From Candidatus Thorarchaeota archaeon (GTDB taxonomy: Archaea; Asgardarchaeota; Thorarchaeia; Thorarchaeales; Thorarchaeaceae): a stretch of 39,848 bases of DNA. The notes below the pieces were generated by a model. The model did no database searches. It was not told the origin of the DNA and saw nothing but the letters and a program-made list of their open reading frames with translations. The position numbers and the translations under genes were made by a program. Below, piece by piece: positions 1-8,976 of this stretch (position 1 is its first letter; each line of letters begins with the position of its first letter). The stretch spans positions 1 through 39,848 of the forward strand of contig JACAEL010000053.1 in assembly GCA_013388835.1 (NCBI GenBank). Reading direction: 5' to 3'.

Positions 1-1045
1 ACTCGGTCCAGTGTGGACCCGAAACCCTCTCGTAGCACTTGACCTCTCCGATGAGTCGGTGTATCTCCGCCATCACCACGTCAAAGTCCTGGCTTGTCGT
101 CAGATTCTGGTGATGTGTACAAGTCCCATGCATCACGAACGCCGGGACACCGAACGTGTTCTGGATGTCCCTGATGACTGCAGATGGGAGCGCGCTACTG
201 CCGAGGTCTCTGAATGGACCGGGGTGAACGTACAGAACAACCCCCACCGCCGCCAGAGTGGGCCCTCTCTTGATGACGACCACCTCTATGGGGACGTCTT
301 GGACTGTGGCTATCTTGGACATCAGCTGCTCGAAGGGACAGGGGTCTCCCACAAGGTAGTCGTATCCGAAGGACCGAAGCAGTTCCGGACCGCTTATGCC
401 AAGGTCCCTTTCAAATGGTCTACTGACCGCGCGAAAGATGTGGTTCACTCCGATAGAACAGAGAGCAAAGGAGAGAACTGCAGACACCCACCAGAAGGGC
501 GAGAGCGACAAGAATGAGGGCACTGAATGGACCAGAGTCAGGACTGTGACATACCAGAGCAGGGGCGGCATGAGCGTTGCAGCGGTGTTGCGTAACGGAT
601 GATGGTCGCTGAGACCAGTTGCTAGGAATGTGAAGAGGAGGAACGCGGCCACCATGCCTGCGCTCCAGAGGCGTACTTCGGTATAGGGGTTCACTGTGAT
701 AGCGGCGATGACTGTGCCGACGAGACCGATGAGTATCCATATGTAGACCCCCATCTGCACTATCCCGGTCGTCCTTCTGGCATCAAGCGGTGATCCTGGC
801 TTCCGCACCAGTGCGTACATCAGTGCGTAGCCTACGAACACGGGCACGACGAGGAGCATGAGATAGTAGCACAAGTACGCAGGGGGGTTCAAGACCGGAC
901 CGGACAGAAGTCTCACAGCTGTCGACAACAAGGCGCCCAACGCAACTGCAAGGACAATCCTGATGACTATCCCTCTGAAGGTCGGCAGCTGCCACAGCTT
1001 CGAGTAGAGCCCAATAGTCTCCTTTACCTTCGCTTTCTCTCCCAA
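1..1045 (-). CDS. DUF2070 family membrane protein (partial, C-terminus off left edge)
   Basis: This frame is open without a stop from the left edge up to 1072, so only the N-terminal ~348 residues are present. About six hydrophobic helices occupy the first half. A soluble domain follows, with motifs such as YVHPGPFRDLGSSALPSAV and FVMHGTCTHHQN. These fit the archaeal DUF2070 family: a membrane anchor plus a phosphatase-like domain of unknown role. An in-frame stop at 1073-1075 limits the start. I chose TTG at 1043-1045 because GAGG lies 9 nt upstream; no ATG or GTG lies earlier in the frame. The gene is divergent from the PadR regulator across a 127-nt gap. The family call rests on recalled motifs and the start is the least certain part. 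Confidence 0.8.
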   Translation of the reverse strand, partial: MGEKAKVKETIGLYSKLWQLPTFRGIVIRIVLAVALGALLSTAVRLLSGPVLNPPAYLCYYLMLLVVPVFVGYALMYALVRKPGSPLDARRTTGIVQMGVYIWILIGLVGTVIAAITVNPYTEVRLWSAGMVAAFLLFTFLATGLSDHHPLRNTAATLMPPLLWYVTVLTLVHSVPSFLSLSPFWWVSAVLSFALCSIGVNHIFRAVSRPFERDLGISGPELLRSFGYDYLVGDPCPFEQLMSKIATVQDVPIEVVVIKRGPTLAAVGVVLYVHPGPFRDLGSSALPSAVIRDIQNTFGVPAFVMHGTCTHHQNLTTSQDFDVVMAEIHRLIGEVKCYERVSGPHWTE

Positions 1046-1134
1046 GGTGAGGCGCCTCTTTGAGTCTGCCTCTCACTGAAGGTCGGTCTTATCAACATAT
1101 TCTTGCGTTCGGCGCGCTGTCTTCACCACCACAC

Positions 1135-1167
1135 TTATATCGTGTTCGATATTTATCGCATTCGATA
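1135..1167 (+). promoter_or_regulatory. padR promoter with two tandem palindromic operator-like sites
   Basis: A TATA-like TTATAT (1135-1140) lies 33 nt before the PadR ATG, so the leader is very short or absent. Two inverted repeats overlap it: ATATCG-TGTT-CGATAT at 1137-1152 and TATCG-CATT-CGATA at 1154-1167. They share the pattern TATCG-N4-CGATA and are spaced about 16 nt centre to centre, so two dimers could bind side by side over the TATA box and the likely transcription start. Autoregulation by PadR is inferred from position and symmetry. Confidence 0.7.
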
Positions 1168-1172
1168 TTCAA

Positions 1173-1703
1173 ATGAGCGCTCTCAGGGTCAAGAACCCAC
1201 CTGAACCGAGTATGCCGCAGCACGTTCCGCGGGGGCTGCTTCGGCTGATTGTGCTGAAGCTCCTTGAGAAGCAGGAGTTGTCCGGCACACAGATTATGGC
1301 CGCACTAGATGCGAGAAGTGGGGGGATTTGGAAGCCGAGTCCCGGTTCTGTCTATCCAGTGCTTGAGGAACTCCGCAGATGCGCCATGATTGAGAGCGCA
1401 AGCATAGATGGCCGCACAAAGACCTATCGCATCACAAAGGAAGGTCGTCTTCACCTGGAGACAATCACTGGCAAGAGAAGAGACCGACTTGCAGATGGAG
1501 CCAAGATGGGACCTGAGTTCTGGTTCTTCCTTCTGGAGCCACAAGACCGGGTGAGTCTGAGAGTGTTCCACATGCGGAACGGTGTGAGATCAATGAAAGA
1601 GGACATCCGATATCTTGGCACGACAGAGAAAGAGGTACTCCTCGGGGACCTCCGGGAGATTCGGGCGGACCTGGACTCTGTCATCGAGCTTGTGCGAAGG
1701 TGA
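1173..1703 (+). CDS. PadR family transcriptional regulator
   Basis: This 176-residue protein has the PadR winged-helix signature: PRGLLRLIVLKLLEKQELSG at residues ~19-38, the wing-region stretch PSPGSVYPVLEEL, then the RTKTYRITKEGRLHLE motif. The C-terminal ~80 residues are helical, as in the dimerisation arm of the family. PadR proteins are usually ligand-responsive repressors of drug or phenolic-acid exporters. The gene sits directly upstream of two ABC half-exporters: its stop TGA (1701-1703) lies inside the AGGTGAGG ribosome binding site of the next gene, which suggests translational coupling. The twin palindromes upstream are probably its own operator. The inducer cannot be read from the sequence. 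Confidence 0.92.
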   Translation: MSALRVKNPPEPSMPQHVPRGLLRLIVLKLLEKQELSGTQIMAALDARSGGIWKPSPGSVYPVLEELRRCAMIESASIDGRTKTYRITKEGRLHLETITGKRRDRLADGAKMGPEFWFFLLEPQDRVSLRVFHMRNGVRSMKEDIRYLGTTEKEVLLGDLREIRADLDSVIELVRR

Positions 1704-1713
1704 GGCTGGCAAG

Positions 1714-3591
1714 TTGGGAGAAGGTAACAGTTCAGCGTCACGCTACATGTTGAGTGGCCTCATTCGGCACAAGGCGGCAATCACACTTGCCACTGTGATC
1801 ACTGTAGTATCAGCGTTTCTGACCACATACCCCAGTGTGCTCTTGGGGGATGCAGTTGACGAACTCACCACGGGTAGCATTACCCCACGATTCACATTTC
1901 TTGTGTGGGTAATTGTACTTCTCGGGATAGCATACTTAGCACTGTACTTCATTGTCGGGTATGTCTGGGCCACGGTCACCCTTGGGTGGGAGAGAGATGC
2001 GCGTCAGGAGTTCTTCGAAGCGCTTCAGGACTACAGCATGACGTTTCACGACCAGGTTGACAGCAAGCGTCTGCTGTCTGTTGCCATGCAAGACATCAAC
2101 TGGGTGCGGATGTCACTCAACCCTGCTCTCAGAAACCTAATGTTCAGTATGGCCTCCTTCGGTCTGACAGGGGTCCTGCTGGCAGGGGTGGACCTGACAC
2201 CGGGTCTGATGGGCACACTCTCCATCCCTGCATTCATCCTTCCTTCACCATTCGGGTGGTTGTCACTCGGACCCATTCCTATACCTGTCTTCACGCTCCT
2301 GATTGTAATCGGCACTCCACTCTATCTGATACTCGCCTACAGATATGCTGACGCGGTCGAGTCTGTCAGAAGAGAGCGGTCTGAGGACATGGAGCAATTG
2401 ACATCTATCTCGCAGAGCGTCTTCAGAGGCATCGAGGTGGTGCGCGCATTTGGTGCTGAGGCTCGCGAGAAAGAGAAATTCAGCACAGCAAGCAAGGAGT
2501 ACCAACACAAGGCCACGAAGGAGGGAAGGCTTGCTGCCTTCTACTTGCCCTCGCTGGTCCTGACAGGAGTGACTGCTCTCGCCTTCACCTACGGCGGCTA
2601 TGCGGTCATGCAGGGGACACTGACCGTAGGCACGCTGACACAGGTGTTGACACTACTTGTGGGACTGCAGGGATTCAACTTCATGCTTCCGAGAATGCTC
2701 CTGATGATTCGAGGAGGATATGTCAATGCAAAGAGGATAGTGGACCTGCTGAGTTGGCGGGACCCGATGACAGAGCCAGAAGATGAGGAGGTGGCGGTCA
2801 ACTGGTCTGGCGACATTGTCTTCGACAACGTGTCATTCACCTATGAGAACGGCGGCGGCGACAAGAGCCACTACGCACTGAGGGACTTCAGTCTGAGGAT
2901 TCCCGGCGGGTCACGTGTTGCATTGATAGGTGGCCCCGGTGGCGGCAAGAGCACCATTCTCAAGTTACTCATGCGTCTCTATGACCCGACGGCGGGCTCG
3001 ATCACGATAGACGGGGTCGACCTGAGGCGATTCAGGACCAAGACTGTTCGAAGTAATGTTGGACTTGTGGAGCAGGACATCTTCTTGTTCAGGGACAGTG
3101 TCAAGAACAACATCGCCTTTGGTCGATCAGATGCTTCAATGGATGAGATTGTCACTGCTGCGAAGAGGGCGCAGGCACACGAGTTTATCGTAGAGCTTCC
3201 AAACCAGTATGACTCGGTGATAGGCGAGAGAGGCATGACTCTGAGTGGCGGCCAGAAACAGAGGATTGCCATAGCCCGCGCCATAGTCCAAGACCCGCGC
3301 ATACTGCTTCTTGATGACTCGGTGAGTGCAGTCGATGCAAACACGGAGTATCTTCTCAGAAAGGCCCTCGATGAAGTGATGGTCAATCGAACGAGCATCA
3401 CTGTCACTCAGAGACTCCGAACACTCATTGAATCGGATCTGATTGTGATTGTTGACAAGGGTCGTCTTGTTGCATCAGGCACGCACGAGGAACTCATTGG
3501 ATCTTCTGAACACTACTGCAGGATATTCCAGAGACTGCCCGGAGCACAGGACATGCTGAAGCGCTCCGTTTCGCATGGAGGTGTGTGCTGA
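1714..3591 (+). CDS. ABC exporter half-transporter, degenerate ATP-site subunit
   Basis: An N-terminal six-helix exporter domain is followed by a nucleotide-binding domain. Walker A is GGPGGGKST (2929-2955) and the signature is a perfect LSGGQ (3241-3255). After Walker B the catalytic Glu is Asp (3316-3318, LLLDDSVSAVD), and the switch-loop His is Gln (3409-3411, TVTQRLRTL). This pattern is known from the non-hydrolysing half of heterodimeric exporters such as TM287/288. The partner is the next gene, overlapping by one base. Start: TTG 1714 has AGGTGA 10 nt upstream; ATG 1747 is the main alternative but lacks a ribosome binding site. Likely a multidrug or lipid exporter under PadR control; the substrate is unknown. 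Confidence 0.9.
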   Translation: MGEGNSSASRYMLSGLIRHKAAITLATVITVVSAFLTTYPSVLLGDAVDELTTGSITPRFTFLVWVIVLLGIAYLALYFIVGYVWATVTLGWERDARQEFFEALQDYSMTFHDQVDSKRLLSVAMQDINWVRMSLNPALRNLMFSMASFGLTGVLLAGVDLTPGLMGTLSIPAFILPSPFGWLSLGPIPIPVFTLLIVIGTPLYLILAYRYADAVESVRRERSEDMEQLTSISQSVFRGIEVVRAFGAEAREKEKFSTASKEYQHKATKEGRLAAFYLPSLVLTGVTALAFTYGGYAVMQGTLTVGTLTQVLTLLVGLQGFNFMLPRMLLMIRGGYVNAKRIVDLLSWRDPMTEPEDEEVAVNWSGDIVFDNVSFTYENGGGDKSHYALRDFSLRIPGGSRVALIGGPGGGKSTILKLLMRLYDPTAGSITIDGVDLRRFRTKTVRSNVGLVEQDIFLFRDSVKNNIAFGRSDASMDEIVTAAKRAQAHEFIVELPNQYDSVIGERGMTLSGGQKQRIAIARAIVQDPRILLLDDSVSAVDANTEYLLRKALDEVMVNRTSITVTQRLRTLIESDLIVIVDKGRLVASGTHEELIGSSEHYCRIFQRLPGAQDMLKRSVSHGGVC

Positions 3592-5666
3592 TGGGATTTC
3601 GTGGACCCGGCGGTCCTCATGCACTGGCTGCCAAGAGGGAGAAGCCCAGTCGGCCTGTCAGACTCCTCTTGAGAAGGATGGTATTCTACCTCGGCCGCTT
3701 CAGGCGGATTGTTGCCATAGGCGCAACCCTGTCACTATTGTCTGCGGTCATATCAATCTTCGACCCACTCCTCCTGACATGGGGACTGACGGCAGTCTTT
3801 CCAGCGGAGGGGCAGGTGTCAAGTATGCACATGTTCGTGTTCCTCATCCTGCTGTACGTGGTCCTGAGGATCCTCACATGGCTGATGGACAGTGTCAACG
3901 TGTGGGTCTTGGCGGGCGCCCAGGCAGGATTTGTACAGGAGATACAGATGGACGTCTACAACCATCTGGTTGACGCGGACCTGTCCTATCACAAGTCCCA
4001 GCAGAGTGGCAATGTGACTTCTCGTGTTACCTCTGACACCGTGTCTCTGGGAATCGGTATTGAAGTGCTCATTGACTTCTCCAGCCAGATCCTCACGCTT
4101 GTGTCGACTGTTGCACTGCTCATAATCACATCTCCCTTCGTAACCCTCGCCACACTTGTGGTGGTCCCCGGGGTACTATTAGTGACGGTGCTCTTCGGCA
4201 CAGTGGGGCAGAGGATCATGCTGGCATCGCAGAGGGCTTACGGTGAGGTGTCAGGTCAGATCGCCGAGAATCTGAGTGGAGTTCATATCGCAAAGGCGTT
4301 CAACCGCGAGTCAGAGTTGGCTTCCAGACTCTCGGAACTGAACAACAAGGCCTATCGATTTGGTTTCAAGTTCATGATGCTGATGAGCGCCATGCAGCCC
4401 ATGCTGCGAGCAATCGGTCAGTTCGGTGTTGCAGCAATCCTGTTTGTGGGTGCATATCTTGTCGTTCAACCCGTGCCGGCACTGACCATACCCCAGCTGT
4501 TTCTCGGTGTGGTGCTGCTGAACCGCTTCATGTGGCCTCTCCTATCTCTATCGATGGCTGGCTCTCAGGTTCAGGCCTCACTTGCAGCCATGGACCGGGT
4601 ACTGGACGTTATAGAGTCTAAGCAAGCCATACAAGACAGTCCGGATTCAGTCGAGCTCCGTGAGGACAGTGATGGGATATCCTTCGAGAACGTAACGTTC
4701 TCATACACAAAGGGGACTGAAGTGCTGAAGGACATCACTCTACATATCCGTCCCGGAGAGACCGTCGCAGTGGTCGGTGCCACCGGTGCTGGCAAGACGA
4801 CATTGGCCGCCCTGATAAACAGGTTCTACGACCCCGACTCGGGTCGGATTCTCATAGGCGACCAAGACCTGCGCACAATCAGCCTTCATTCTCTCCACAG
4901 TAATGTGGCACTGATTGCTCAGGAGCCCTACCTGTTCGATGGCACGATTCTGGAGAACATCCGTTACGGGCGACCATCTGCAACTGATCAGGAGATTGTG
5001 GATCTGTGCAGGGCTATAGGAGCGCACCAGTTCATCGAAGTGCTCGCTGATGGCTACAGTTCTCGGGTCATGGAGAATGGAAAGAACCTGAGTGCTGGCC
5101 AACGACAGATGATAACCATCGCAAGGACGATGCTCGCTGACCCACGCATCCTTGTGCTTGATGAGGCGACAAGCCGGCTGGATGCGTACAGCGAAGCGTT
5201 GGTCCAAGAGGCTCAGGCCCGGTTGTTCGCTAATCGGACCACTGTTGTCATTGCTCACCGCCTTACGACCATCGCTGGCGCATCAAGAGTGTTTGTGCTT
5301 GACCATGGCCGACTAGTCGAACAGGGCACGCACGAGGAGCTGCTCGCTCTGGGTGGACTGTTCAAGACCCTCTACGATACATATTACGCGCATCAGGGAA
5401 TCGAGGAGATTGACGAAGCGATGCTCAGGAGGGCTTCAGAAGAGCTGATGAAGATGGAGCCCAGTCAACTTGCCTCGGCTCCCGGGGGGCAGGCCATGAC
5501 TGGTCCCGCCGAAGGTCAGAGTGGCGCTCCATGGACAGACCCGGAAGTGCTGAAGAGACTGCCACCTGCAGTAAGGGAGAGGATTCTCAGAGACCCTGAA
5601 GCAGCTCGCAAGGAGTTCGCGCAGATGATGAGAATGGGAAAGCGGCAAGGCAGAGGCACCGACTAG
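3591..5666 (+). CDS. ABC exporter half-transporter, catalytic subunit
   Basis: The protein has 691 residues: a six-helix exporter domain, then an ATPase domain with Walker A GATGAGKTT (4776-4802), Walker B plus catalytic Glu (VLDEATSRLD, Glu at 5163-5165) and switch His (VIAHRLTTI). Its signature is LSAGQ (5088-5102) rather than LSGGQ. That weakened signature would face the degenerate Walker site of the upstream partner, giving one consensus and one degenerate ATP site. The ATG at 3591 shares a base with the upstream TGA, and GGAGGTG lies 7 nt before it. After the ATPase domain there is an unusual ~90-residue hydrophilic, Gly/Ala/Pro-rich, then charged tail of unknown function. Confidence 0.92.
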   Translation: MGFRGPGGPHALAAKREKPSRPVRLLLRRMVFYLGRFRRIVAIGATLSLLSAVISIFDPLLLTWGLTAVFPAEGQVSSMHMFVFLILLYVVLRILTWLMDSVNVWVLAGAQAGFVQEIQMDVYNHLVDADLSYHKSQQSGNVTSRVTSDTVSLGIGIEVLIDFSSQILTLVSTVALLIITSPFVTLATLVVVPGVLLVTVLFGTVGQRIMLASQRAYGEVSGQIAENLSGVHIAKAFNRESELASRLSELNNKAYRFGFKFMMLMSAMQPMLRAIGQFGVAAILFVGAYLVVQPVPALTIPQLFLGVVLLNRFMWPLLSLSMAGSQVQASLAAMDRVLDVIESKQAIQDSPDSVELREDSDGISFENVTFSYTKGTEVLKDITLHIRPGETVAVVGATGAGKTTLAALINRFYDPDSGRILIGDQDLRTISLHSLHSNVALIAQEPYLFDGTILENIRYGRPSATDQEIVDLCRAIGAHQFIEVLADGYSSRVMENGKNLSAGQRQMITIARTMLADPRILVLDEATSRLDAYSEALVQEAQARLFANRTTVVIAHRLTTIAGASRVFVLDHGRLVEQGTHEELLALGGLFKTLYDTYYAHQGIEEIDEAMLRRASEELMKMEPSQLASAPGGQAMTGPAEGQSGAPWTDPEVLKRLPPAVRERILRDPEAARKEFAQMMRMGKRQGRGTD

Positions 5667-5675
5667 AAGAGCACT

Positions 5676-6446
5676 CTATGCTTCATCAATTCGGCTGAGG
5701 ATGGTGAGCGAGAGTCCGAGAGCAAGATAGGCCTCGGCGGTCAGGCCTCTGATCATCGGATGCAGAGGGCTCACAAGCGACGAGCACCACCCGATGTTCA
5801 GTGACAGAAGTATGATCATCGCGAAGAGCATGAGTATCAGCGGGATTCGCATCTTTCCTGTTCGGAAATGCCATAGAAGTGCCGTCACAGAGCCAACGAT
5901 TACTGCGAGGCACAGAGCTAGGAAGCCGCAGATGGTGGCTAGCACCGCGTCTGGCGGGGGAATGAAGAGGCTTACGAGTGTCTTGATGGTGAAGATGATC
6001 AGGCCCAGGATAGTCGCGAGGACTGCGGCAGTCGTCTTAGGCCTGCTGGCCGGCACGACTCTGTTGAAGATGAACACGTAACCAACGACCCCGATTGCCC
6101 ACAGCAGCATCACTGGAACCTGAAGAAGTGCAACTGCGAACTGGAACTGCGCAGTGTCAGGCAGAGGGTACACGATGGATATGGCAGTCTCAGGGAGAGC
6201 TGCGACAGTAAGGCCGAGTGACATGACCAACCCCATGGTGTGCAGCATGTCCTCCCTTATCACGCCCTCGCGCATATAGCCGACGAGACCGGTCAACCCG
6301 ACAGCAAGAGGCACAGTGGGTCCGATTGGGACCATCATGAGCGCGAATAATCCAAGGTCGACCATAGTCGAAGACAACACTGCTGCCACGAGAATGACTA
6401 ACCCCATCATGACCAGTGATAGCGCGTGAAGCCACAGCCGCTTCAA
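5676..6446 (-). CDS. Polytopic membrane protein, unknown function
   Basis: This 256-residue, very hydrophobic protein has about eight predicted membrane helices separated by short loops, with few charged residues. I recognise no family signature. The best start is a TTG at 6444-6446 with GGAGG about 11 nt upstream. It is transcribed towards the ABC operon and its TAG (5676-5678) lies 9 nt from the exporter stop, with no obvious hairpin between the two ends. It could be an accessory membrane protein or an Asgard lineage-specific gene; no function is proposed. Confidence 0.75.
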   Translation of the reverse strand: MKRLWLHALSLVMMGLVILVAAVLSSTMVDLGLFALMMVPIGPTVPLAVGLTGLVGYMREGVIREDMLHTMGLVMSLGLTVAALPETAISIVYPLPDTAQFQFAVALLQVPVMLLWAIGVVGYVFIFNRVVPASRPKTTAAVLATILGLIIFTIKTLVSLFIPPPDAVLATICGFLALCLAVIVGSVTALLWHFRTGKMRIPLILMLFAMIILLSLNIGWCSSLVSPLHPMIRGLTAEAYLALGLSLTILSRIDEA

Positions 6447-6527
6447 TGAATAGGGGGCCTCCAGTGATTCATCTCTGATAGGTCGGCGGTATTTGAGGTT
6501 TCTCGTTCTGTGTAATGTGGGTACCGC

Positions 6528-7721
6528 TCAAGTCCTAATCTGTTCCCACTCGACGTCATATGCGAGGTTCGGGAACTGAGTCTGGAGTTCCTCACGTGTG
6601 CCAGATATCAACGAGTTTGCCACCTTGGAGCCGACATAGGCAGAGAAACGCTTCGAGATGAACTGGAGCAGGGCCCTGAAGCCATCACTCAGTATATCTG
6701 GACTGAGTCTGCCCTTCACGCATGCCGCCGTCAGAGAGCTTCGGACCTCCACGTCGACTCGCTCCTCAAGGTCCACGAACAAGAGCCAGGGGTGTGGACC
6801 TGACAGTGCTTCCCTGGAATCGAAGAATATCCTCCGCGTGGCCTTGTAACCAATCAGGTTGGCAATCCTGTTGAGTAGACTCTGAATCACTGCACCGTAG
6901 AGTACAAGCTTGGTCTGCGACGGAGACACCCGTTCAACCGCTCGGCGTTCAGCAAGTTTGGCTATCTCTTCGAGAAACCTCTTGAGATCCGTCGTATTCA
7001 CTCTCTCTGCCGCGATTGAGAGCGGGGTCTCTCCGTCCAGTTCCGGTAGGGCTCGCCTTGCTTCCTCTGGGAGCTCCTGCGCCAGACCCGGACTCACCAT
7101 TAGCGATGTGGCCTGATAGATGTCATCCGGTTTGACCTGCTGGACAAGAGTGACGGCCTTCTCCCAAAGCGCCTCAGCCACAATGTTCATCGCCACTTCA
7201 AGTGGCATCTCCAGGTACTCGGCGGCTTCCGCGACAGTGCAGTTCTGAGGAATCAGCTTCAGGAATGTGCTCACCTCTTGATTTCTCACGAAGAGGTCCC
7301 AGTTCAGACAGGGCCGGATAATCGCGTCGGGGTCCACCTGATAGCGCACAAACTCCTCTATGACGTTCCGTTCGAAGCGCGTGTATACCGCAAGGTCAAG
7401 GTCCACGTACCTGAGCAGACTGAATTGCTCTTCGAATCTCTGGATGAGTCGCCTCAGCTTCTCTCGGAGATGTTCCTTCTCACTGTCGACACTAATCGCC
7501 CCCATTGTCCAGGTACCGAACTCGACCATGATGCGATAGTCACTGCCTTCGAAGGCTCTTGCAGTCGAAGGTGCCGAGTGCGCGCTCTCATCAAAGAAGG
7601 ACGTCATGGCCACCAAGAATGACGAGATCAGATGCGGGTCGAACGTAGAGCCCTCGAAGTCCCGGTGGTATAGACAGACGCCAGACTCTCTCTTGATGAT
7701 ATACAGACTCTTGACGTCCAC
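6528..7721 (-). CDS. Longin-like domain protein with unknown C-terminal domain
   Basis: The first ~130 residues have the alternating strand/helix pattern of Asgard longin-like proteins: SLYIIKRESGVCLYHRDF, a helix, then DYRIMVEFGTWTMGAISVDS and a charged helix (HLREKLRRLIQRFEEQF). The layout resembles the two tandem paralogues at 19.3-21.0 kb. A helical middle part follows, then a ~140-residue alpha/beta C-terminal domain (residues ~255-397) that I do not recognise. Longin domains in eukaryotes act in membrane traffic and as GTPase regulators; that role here is inference. The start is GTG at 7719-7721, with GGAGG upstream lying inside a GGAGG/CCTCC palindrome. Confidence 0.75.
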   Translation of the reverse strand: MDVKSLYIIKRESGVCLYHRDFEGSTFDPHLISSFLVAMTSFFDESAHSAPSTARAFEGSDYRIMVEFGTWTMGAISVDSEKEHLREKLRRLIQRFEEQFSLLRYVDLDLAVYTRFERNVIEEFVRYQVDPDAIIRPCLNWDLFVRNQEVSTFLKLIPQNCTVAEAAEYLEMPLEVAMNIVAEALWEKAVTLVQQVKPDDIYQATSLMVSPGLAQELPEEARRALPELDGETPLSIAAERVNTTDLKRFLEEIAKLAERRAVERVSPSQTKLVLYGAVIQSLLNRIANLIGYKATRRIFFDSREALSGPHPWLLFVDLEERVDVEVRSSLTAACVKGRLSPDILSDGFRALLQFISKRFSAYVGSKVANSLISGTREELQTQFPNLAYDVEWEQIRT

Positions 7722-7722
7722 A

Positions 7723-7734
7723 GGAGGCTCCTCC
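7723..7734 (-). promoter_or_regulatory. Ribosome binding site inside a GGAGG/CCTCC palindrome
   Basis: On the minus strand GGAGG-AG-CCTCC lies immediately before the GTG start of the longin-like gene. The Shine-Dalgarno GGAGG can pair with the CCTCC next to it, so it could be partly masked. AT-rich TATA-like elements lie upstream at 7753-7770. Regulation is speculative because the loop is very short. Confidence 0.35.
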
Positions 7735-7809
7735 GTTGAGCATGGCTGATATGTTATAATACCATATAGGCGGGACTCGTTGCCGCTTTTTTAGCTTTTC
7801 ATGTGGGTA

Positions 7810-8430
7810 CTATTCCTCATGTAGACCATTAATGTCAATCTTGTACGTCGTTCGTACAGCGTCAAGCCAGACGGGAGCTCCTCGAAGTCTTGAGGCCTCT
7901 TCCCTACTGAGTTCCTCGTGTCTCACTAGTGTCATGTCCTCAGGGAGGATTCCGCTCACTCCCATGGGGTCCTCAATGACTACAGTGAACGACAGTCTGC
8001 CGTCTATGGCTGCGTCTATCAGTGTCAGCAGCTCTCGTGCTCGCGCCTGTTGGTCTTCGGTCTCAGCAAACTGCAATGCACTCTCAACAACAGGCCTCGT
8101 CCGATACAGCAGCCCCTCAACGTTGGATATGAACGACTCCGCCCCCGGTCCGGGTTCAATGTCAATCCCGAAGTCAGGGAATCTGATGGTCCCGGAACTT
8201 GAACGCACAACTCGTATGTTCAGCATCTCCGGGCTTGTGACTCTGAGAGTCCACCGAGATGGGGGACGCTCCTCTGTGGAGAAGATGTCGTCGTGTGAGA
8301 AGCCGCACTTCGAGCAGCGGATTGTGAACATGGCCAGTTCGTTGAAGTAGGGCACGCTATAGAGCATCGACCGGACAGTCAGACCTGGTGCGTTGCAGAC
8401 TGGACAGATGACATCGCCATCCCCTGACAT
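7810..8430 (-). CDS. ZPR1 zinc-finger domain protein
   Basis: This 206-residue single-module protein begins with a C4 zinc finger, CPVCNAPGL...IRCSKCGF, with the CxxC pairs about 28 residues apart. A beta-rich domain follows with motifs typical of ZPR1, such as TEERPPSRWTLRV, DLNIRVVRSSSGTI-like strands and FPDFGIDIEPGPG. Eukaryotic ZPR1 has two such modules and binds translation factor eEF1A; archaeal members are single-module, and their partner is presumed by analogy. The ATG at 8428-8430 lies just downstream of an AT-rich promoter stretch. The gene is divergent from the tRNA gene. Confidence 0.88.
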   Translation of the reverse strand: MSGDGDVICPVCNAPGLTVRSMLYSVPYFNELAMFTIRCSKCGFSHDDIFSTEERPPSRWTLRVTSPEMLNIRVVRSSSGTIRFPDFGIDIEPGPGAESFISNVEGLLYRTRPVVESALQFAETEDQQARARELLTLIDAAIDGRLSFTVVIEDPMGVSGILPEDMTLVRHEELSREEASRLRGAPVWLDAVRTTYKIDINGLHEE

Positions 8431-8539
8431 ATGATCTCATTGAGTTCAGTCCTTATAGTGCTAATCATATGATTGTGTCTTCCGATAGGTCCAGCAGTCG
8501 TTGTGACCTGTGAGTCACTCTTGCTCTTCAGCGTAAGGG

Positions 8540-8546
8540 TTAAAAC
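8540..8546 (+). promoter_or_regulatory. TATA box of the tRNA-Ala gene
   Basis: TTAAAAC preceded by AGGG lies 29-35 nt before the mature 5' end of the tRNA, at the normal archaeal TATA distance if the 5' leader is only a few bases. Confidence 0.5.
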
Positions 8547-8574
8547 ATCAAGGACGACACGACACGGCAATAGT

Positions 8575-8648
8575 GGGCCGGTAGATTAGCCCGGCAGATC
8601 GCATGGCTTGCATCCATGAGGCCGCGCGTTCAAATCGCGCCCGGTCCA
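8575..8648 (+). tRNA. tRNA-Ala (anticodon TGC)
   Basis: The cloverleaf folds completely. The acceptor GGGCCGG pairs with CCGGTCC and includes the G3:U70 wobble that identifies tRNA-Ala (8577 with 8645). The D arm closes with GAT/ATC. The anticodon stem is CATGG/CCATG around loop CTTGCAT, giving anticodon TGC at 8609-8611. The T arm is GCGCG-TTCAAAT-CGCGC. The discriminator is A8648, and CCA is encoded at 8649-8651. There is no intron. Confidence 0.97.
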
Positions 8649-8651
8649 CCA

Positions 8652-8976
8652 CCATTCTCTTCTGCTTCTCTGAACTTGACCATGTGGGAAGCCTCACTCG
8701 ATTGACAGTCCTTGCACTTCCCGCGGACACTGGATGAGCGTTCTCGTAGACCATCTGACTCGCGATGAATGGTTGGTGGAGAGGGGACACCGTCATGCTG
8801 TGCCACACTGGTATACATGACGATGAGTGCGGCTTCAAGTCTTGGGCTGAATCCCGTGACACGCGCACATGGAGTTGAGAAAGCGCGGTGATAAGATGAG
8901 GGGGAAGTTGGGGCACAGTGATTGCCCATCTTCCCCGGATACTGCTGTTCAGAAAAGGAAAACTAGGAATGTACGT
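8652..8976. other. Gene-free interval between tRNA-Ala and a small membrane protein gene
   Basis: I see no convincing coding frame on either strand. A pyrimidine-rich stretch directly after the tRNA (8652-8671) may end its transcript. The only clear structure is the hairpin at 8901-8936. Confidence 0.5.
8901..8936 (-). terminator. Hairpin downstream of the 8977-9249 gene
   Basis: GGGGAAG (8901-8907) pairs with CTTCCCC (8930-8936), and after one T/T mismatch TGGG pairs with CCCA, closing a 12-nt loop. It lies 41 nt after the stop of the minus-strand membrane protein gene. A role in termination or 3'-end stability is inferred from position. Confidence 0.45.

Noticed and set aside
11-1076. Several open frames on both strands over the first kilobase
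   Set aside because: They are shadows of the edge-truncated DUF2070 frame, which alone has coherent membrane helices and family motifs.
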